Origin: Zygnema cylindricum | Taxonomy: Eukaryota > Streptophyta > Zygnematophyceae > Zygnematales > Zygnemataceae | Length of the DNA: 64,000 bases | NCBI GenBank assembly: GCA_037447655.1 | Contig: JBBHKE010000741.1 | Span: 43,270-107,269 of the forward strand | Direction: 5' to 3' | Shown: one piece after another, positions 63,161 through 64,000 of the stretch | How the letters are laid out: every line of letters starts with the position of its first letter | Numbering within the stretch: the first letter of the stretch is position 1 | The notes under the pieces: generated by a model | What the model was told of the DNA's origin: nothing | Database searches by the model: none | The model's input: only the letters and a program-made list of their open reading frames with translations | Made by a program: the position numbers and the translations under genes

Positions 63161-63340
63161 TTATATATATACGCACACATCTACATATACACACACATAT
63201 ATATATACATATACAAATACGTAATATATGTACATATATATACACATACATATATACATATACATAGATGTAATATATATACATATACATTTACATATAC
63301 ACATTACCTACATACATAAATACATTTATACATATATTGG
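63160..63340. repeat. Degenerate TATACA/ACATAT microsatellite
   Basis: Alternating tatata, cacaca and tacatatac motifs. ORFs rich in Tyr, Ile, His and Thr over it are repeat translation. Confidence 0.9.
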
Positions 63341-63807
63341 GAGTACACGGTTTTTTCTAAAGATAGGTTAGTCAGTTGAGATTCATAGAAATCCTTCTGT
63401 TTTATGTCTGTTTGGAGTGACACATAAAGACAAAATTTCTTCATCCGATAACAACACAAACGCTACAAATTTTTGCTTGAAAAATAGGAACCCTAAAAAT
63501 CCTATATATCCCTCAACAACCTTTTAAAACACCCTGAAATGCGCTGAGATACCCTAAAAAAAGTTTAAAGTAGAGGCTAAAGACAAAACTAAGTGTTAAT
63601 AACTCATTTCCCATGTAAGCCATGAAAAAAAAAAAAAAAAAAACTAGTTGTAACGGACTTTTGACCTTCATAAAAATAATAACATCGAATACTGAAAACT
63701 CGAAATATATCACGAATATCAGTCCCTATCGATATTCAATTATTGTACTGATACAGTATCAGATTAAATCGTTGACATTTCGGCAGAGGATATACAACGC
63801 TAATATG

Positions 63808-63811
63808 CATG

Positions 63812-63858
<47 letters not shown>

Positions 63859-63965
63859 GTATATATATATGTATATATATATATGTGTATATATATGTGT
63901 ATATATATGTATATATATATATGTATATATATATGTATATATATGTATATATATGTATATATATG

Positions 63966-63996
<31 letters not shown>

Positions 63997-64000
63997 GTAT
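63808..64000. repeat. (TA)n/(ATGTATATAT)n microsatellite at the window edge
   Basis: Tandem units of tatatatatatg with variable TA number continue to the last base, so the array extends beyond the window. Confidence 0.97.

Overview
The window is nuclear DNA of a green-lineage (streptophyte) eukaryote. The evidence is three spliced genes with GT-AG introns: a plant-type UDP-GlcNAc acyltransferase LpxA (5' end outside the window), a plastid-type ATP sulfurylase with a transit-peptide-like N-terminus, and cytosolic ribosomal protein S3. Ty1/copia retrotransposons and a FAR1-OTU Mutator-like element also fit. The RPS3 C-terminus ([10 protein letters not shown] type) is unlike the flowering-plant form, so a streptophyte alga or bryophyte-grade plant is more likely than an angiosperm. 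The species cannot be named from the sequence.

Layout. 1-5.2 kb: LPXA, + strand, six exons in the window. 5.2-7.8 kb: intergenic DNA with a tRNA-like (SINE-like) unit, a decayed MITE, a pyrimidine tract and a minisatellite. 7.8-18.8 kb: copia cluster with one nearly full-length degenerate element, a minus-strand pol relic, an LTR fragment ending at a 10-N gap, and a 3' half-element with its LTR. 19.5-22.5 kb: small DNA transposons, including two Harbinger-like elements nested in each other, a hAT-like element and a MITE. 22.8-36.3 kb: one Mutator-like element with ~1 kb terminal inverted repeats and 8-bp target duplications, carrying broken FAR1 and OTU reading frames and five later insertions (copia, two hAT-like, one Harbinger-like, one mariner-like MITE). 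36.5-38 kb: two short TIR elements. 38.2-40.2 kb: a GC-rich island with an uninterrupted 668-codon ORF of unknown function and many GTAC motifs. 42.6-49.3 kb: ATP sulfurylase, - strand, seven exons, 481 aa. 49.5-54.2 kb: three TA-flanked MITEs, a tandem repeat and a tRNA-Trp relic. 54.6-60.0 kb: RPS3, + strand, six exons, 230 aa. 60-64 kb: no recognisable gene, with AT microsatellites at the end.

The three host genes belong to unrelated housekeeping pathways (lipid A-like precursor synthesis, sulfate activation, translation) and show no sign of joint regulation. The most informative part is the transposon stack at 22.8-36.3 kb. The two inverted-repeat arms act as each other's empty-site control, so target duplications, element ends and order of insertion can be read directly. 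A TA-flanked MITE family (six clear copies plus one decayed) runs through the window and sits in the upstream regions of both ATP sulfurylase and RPS3.
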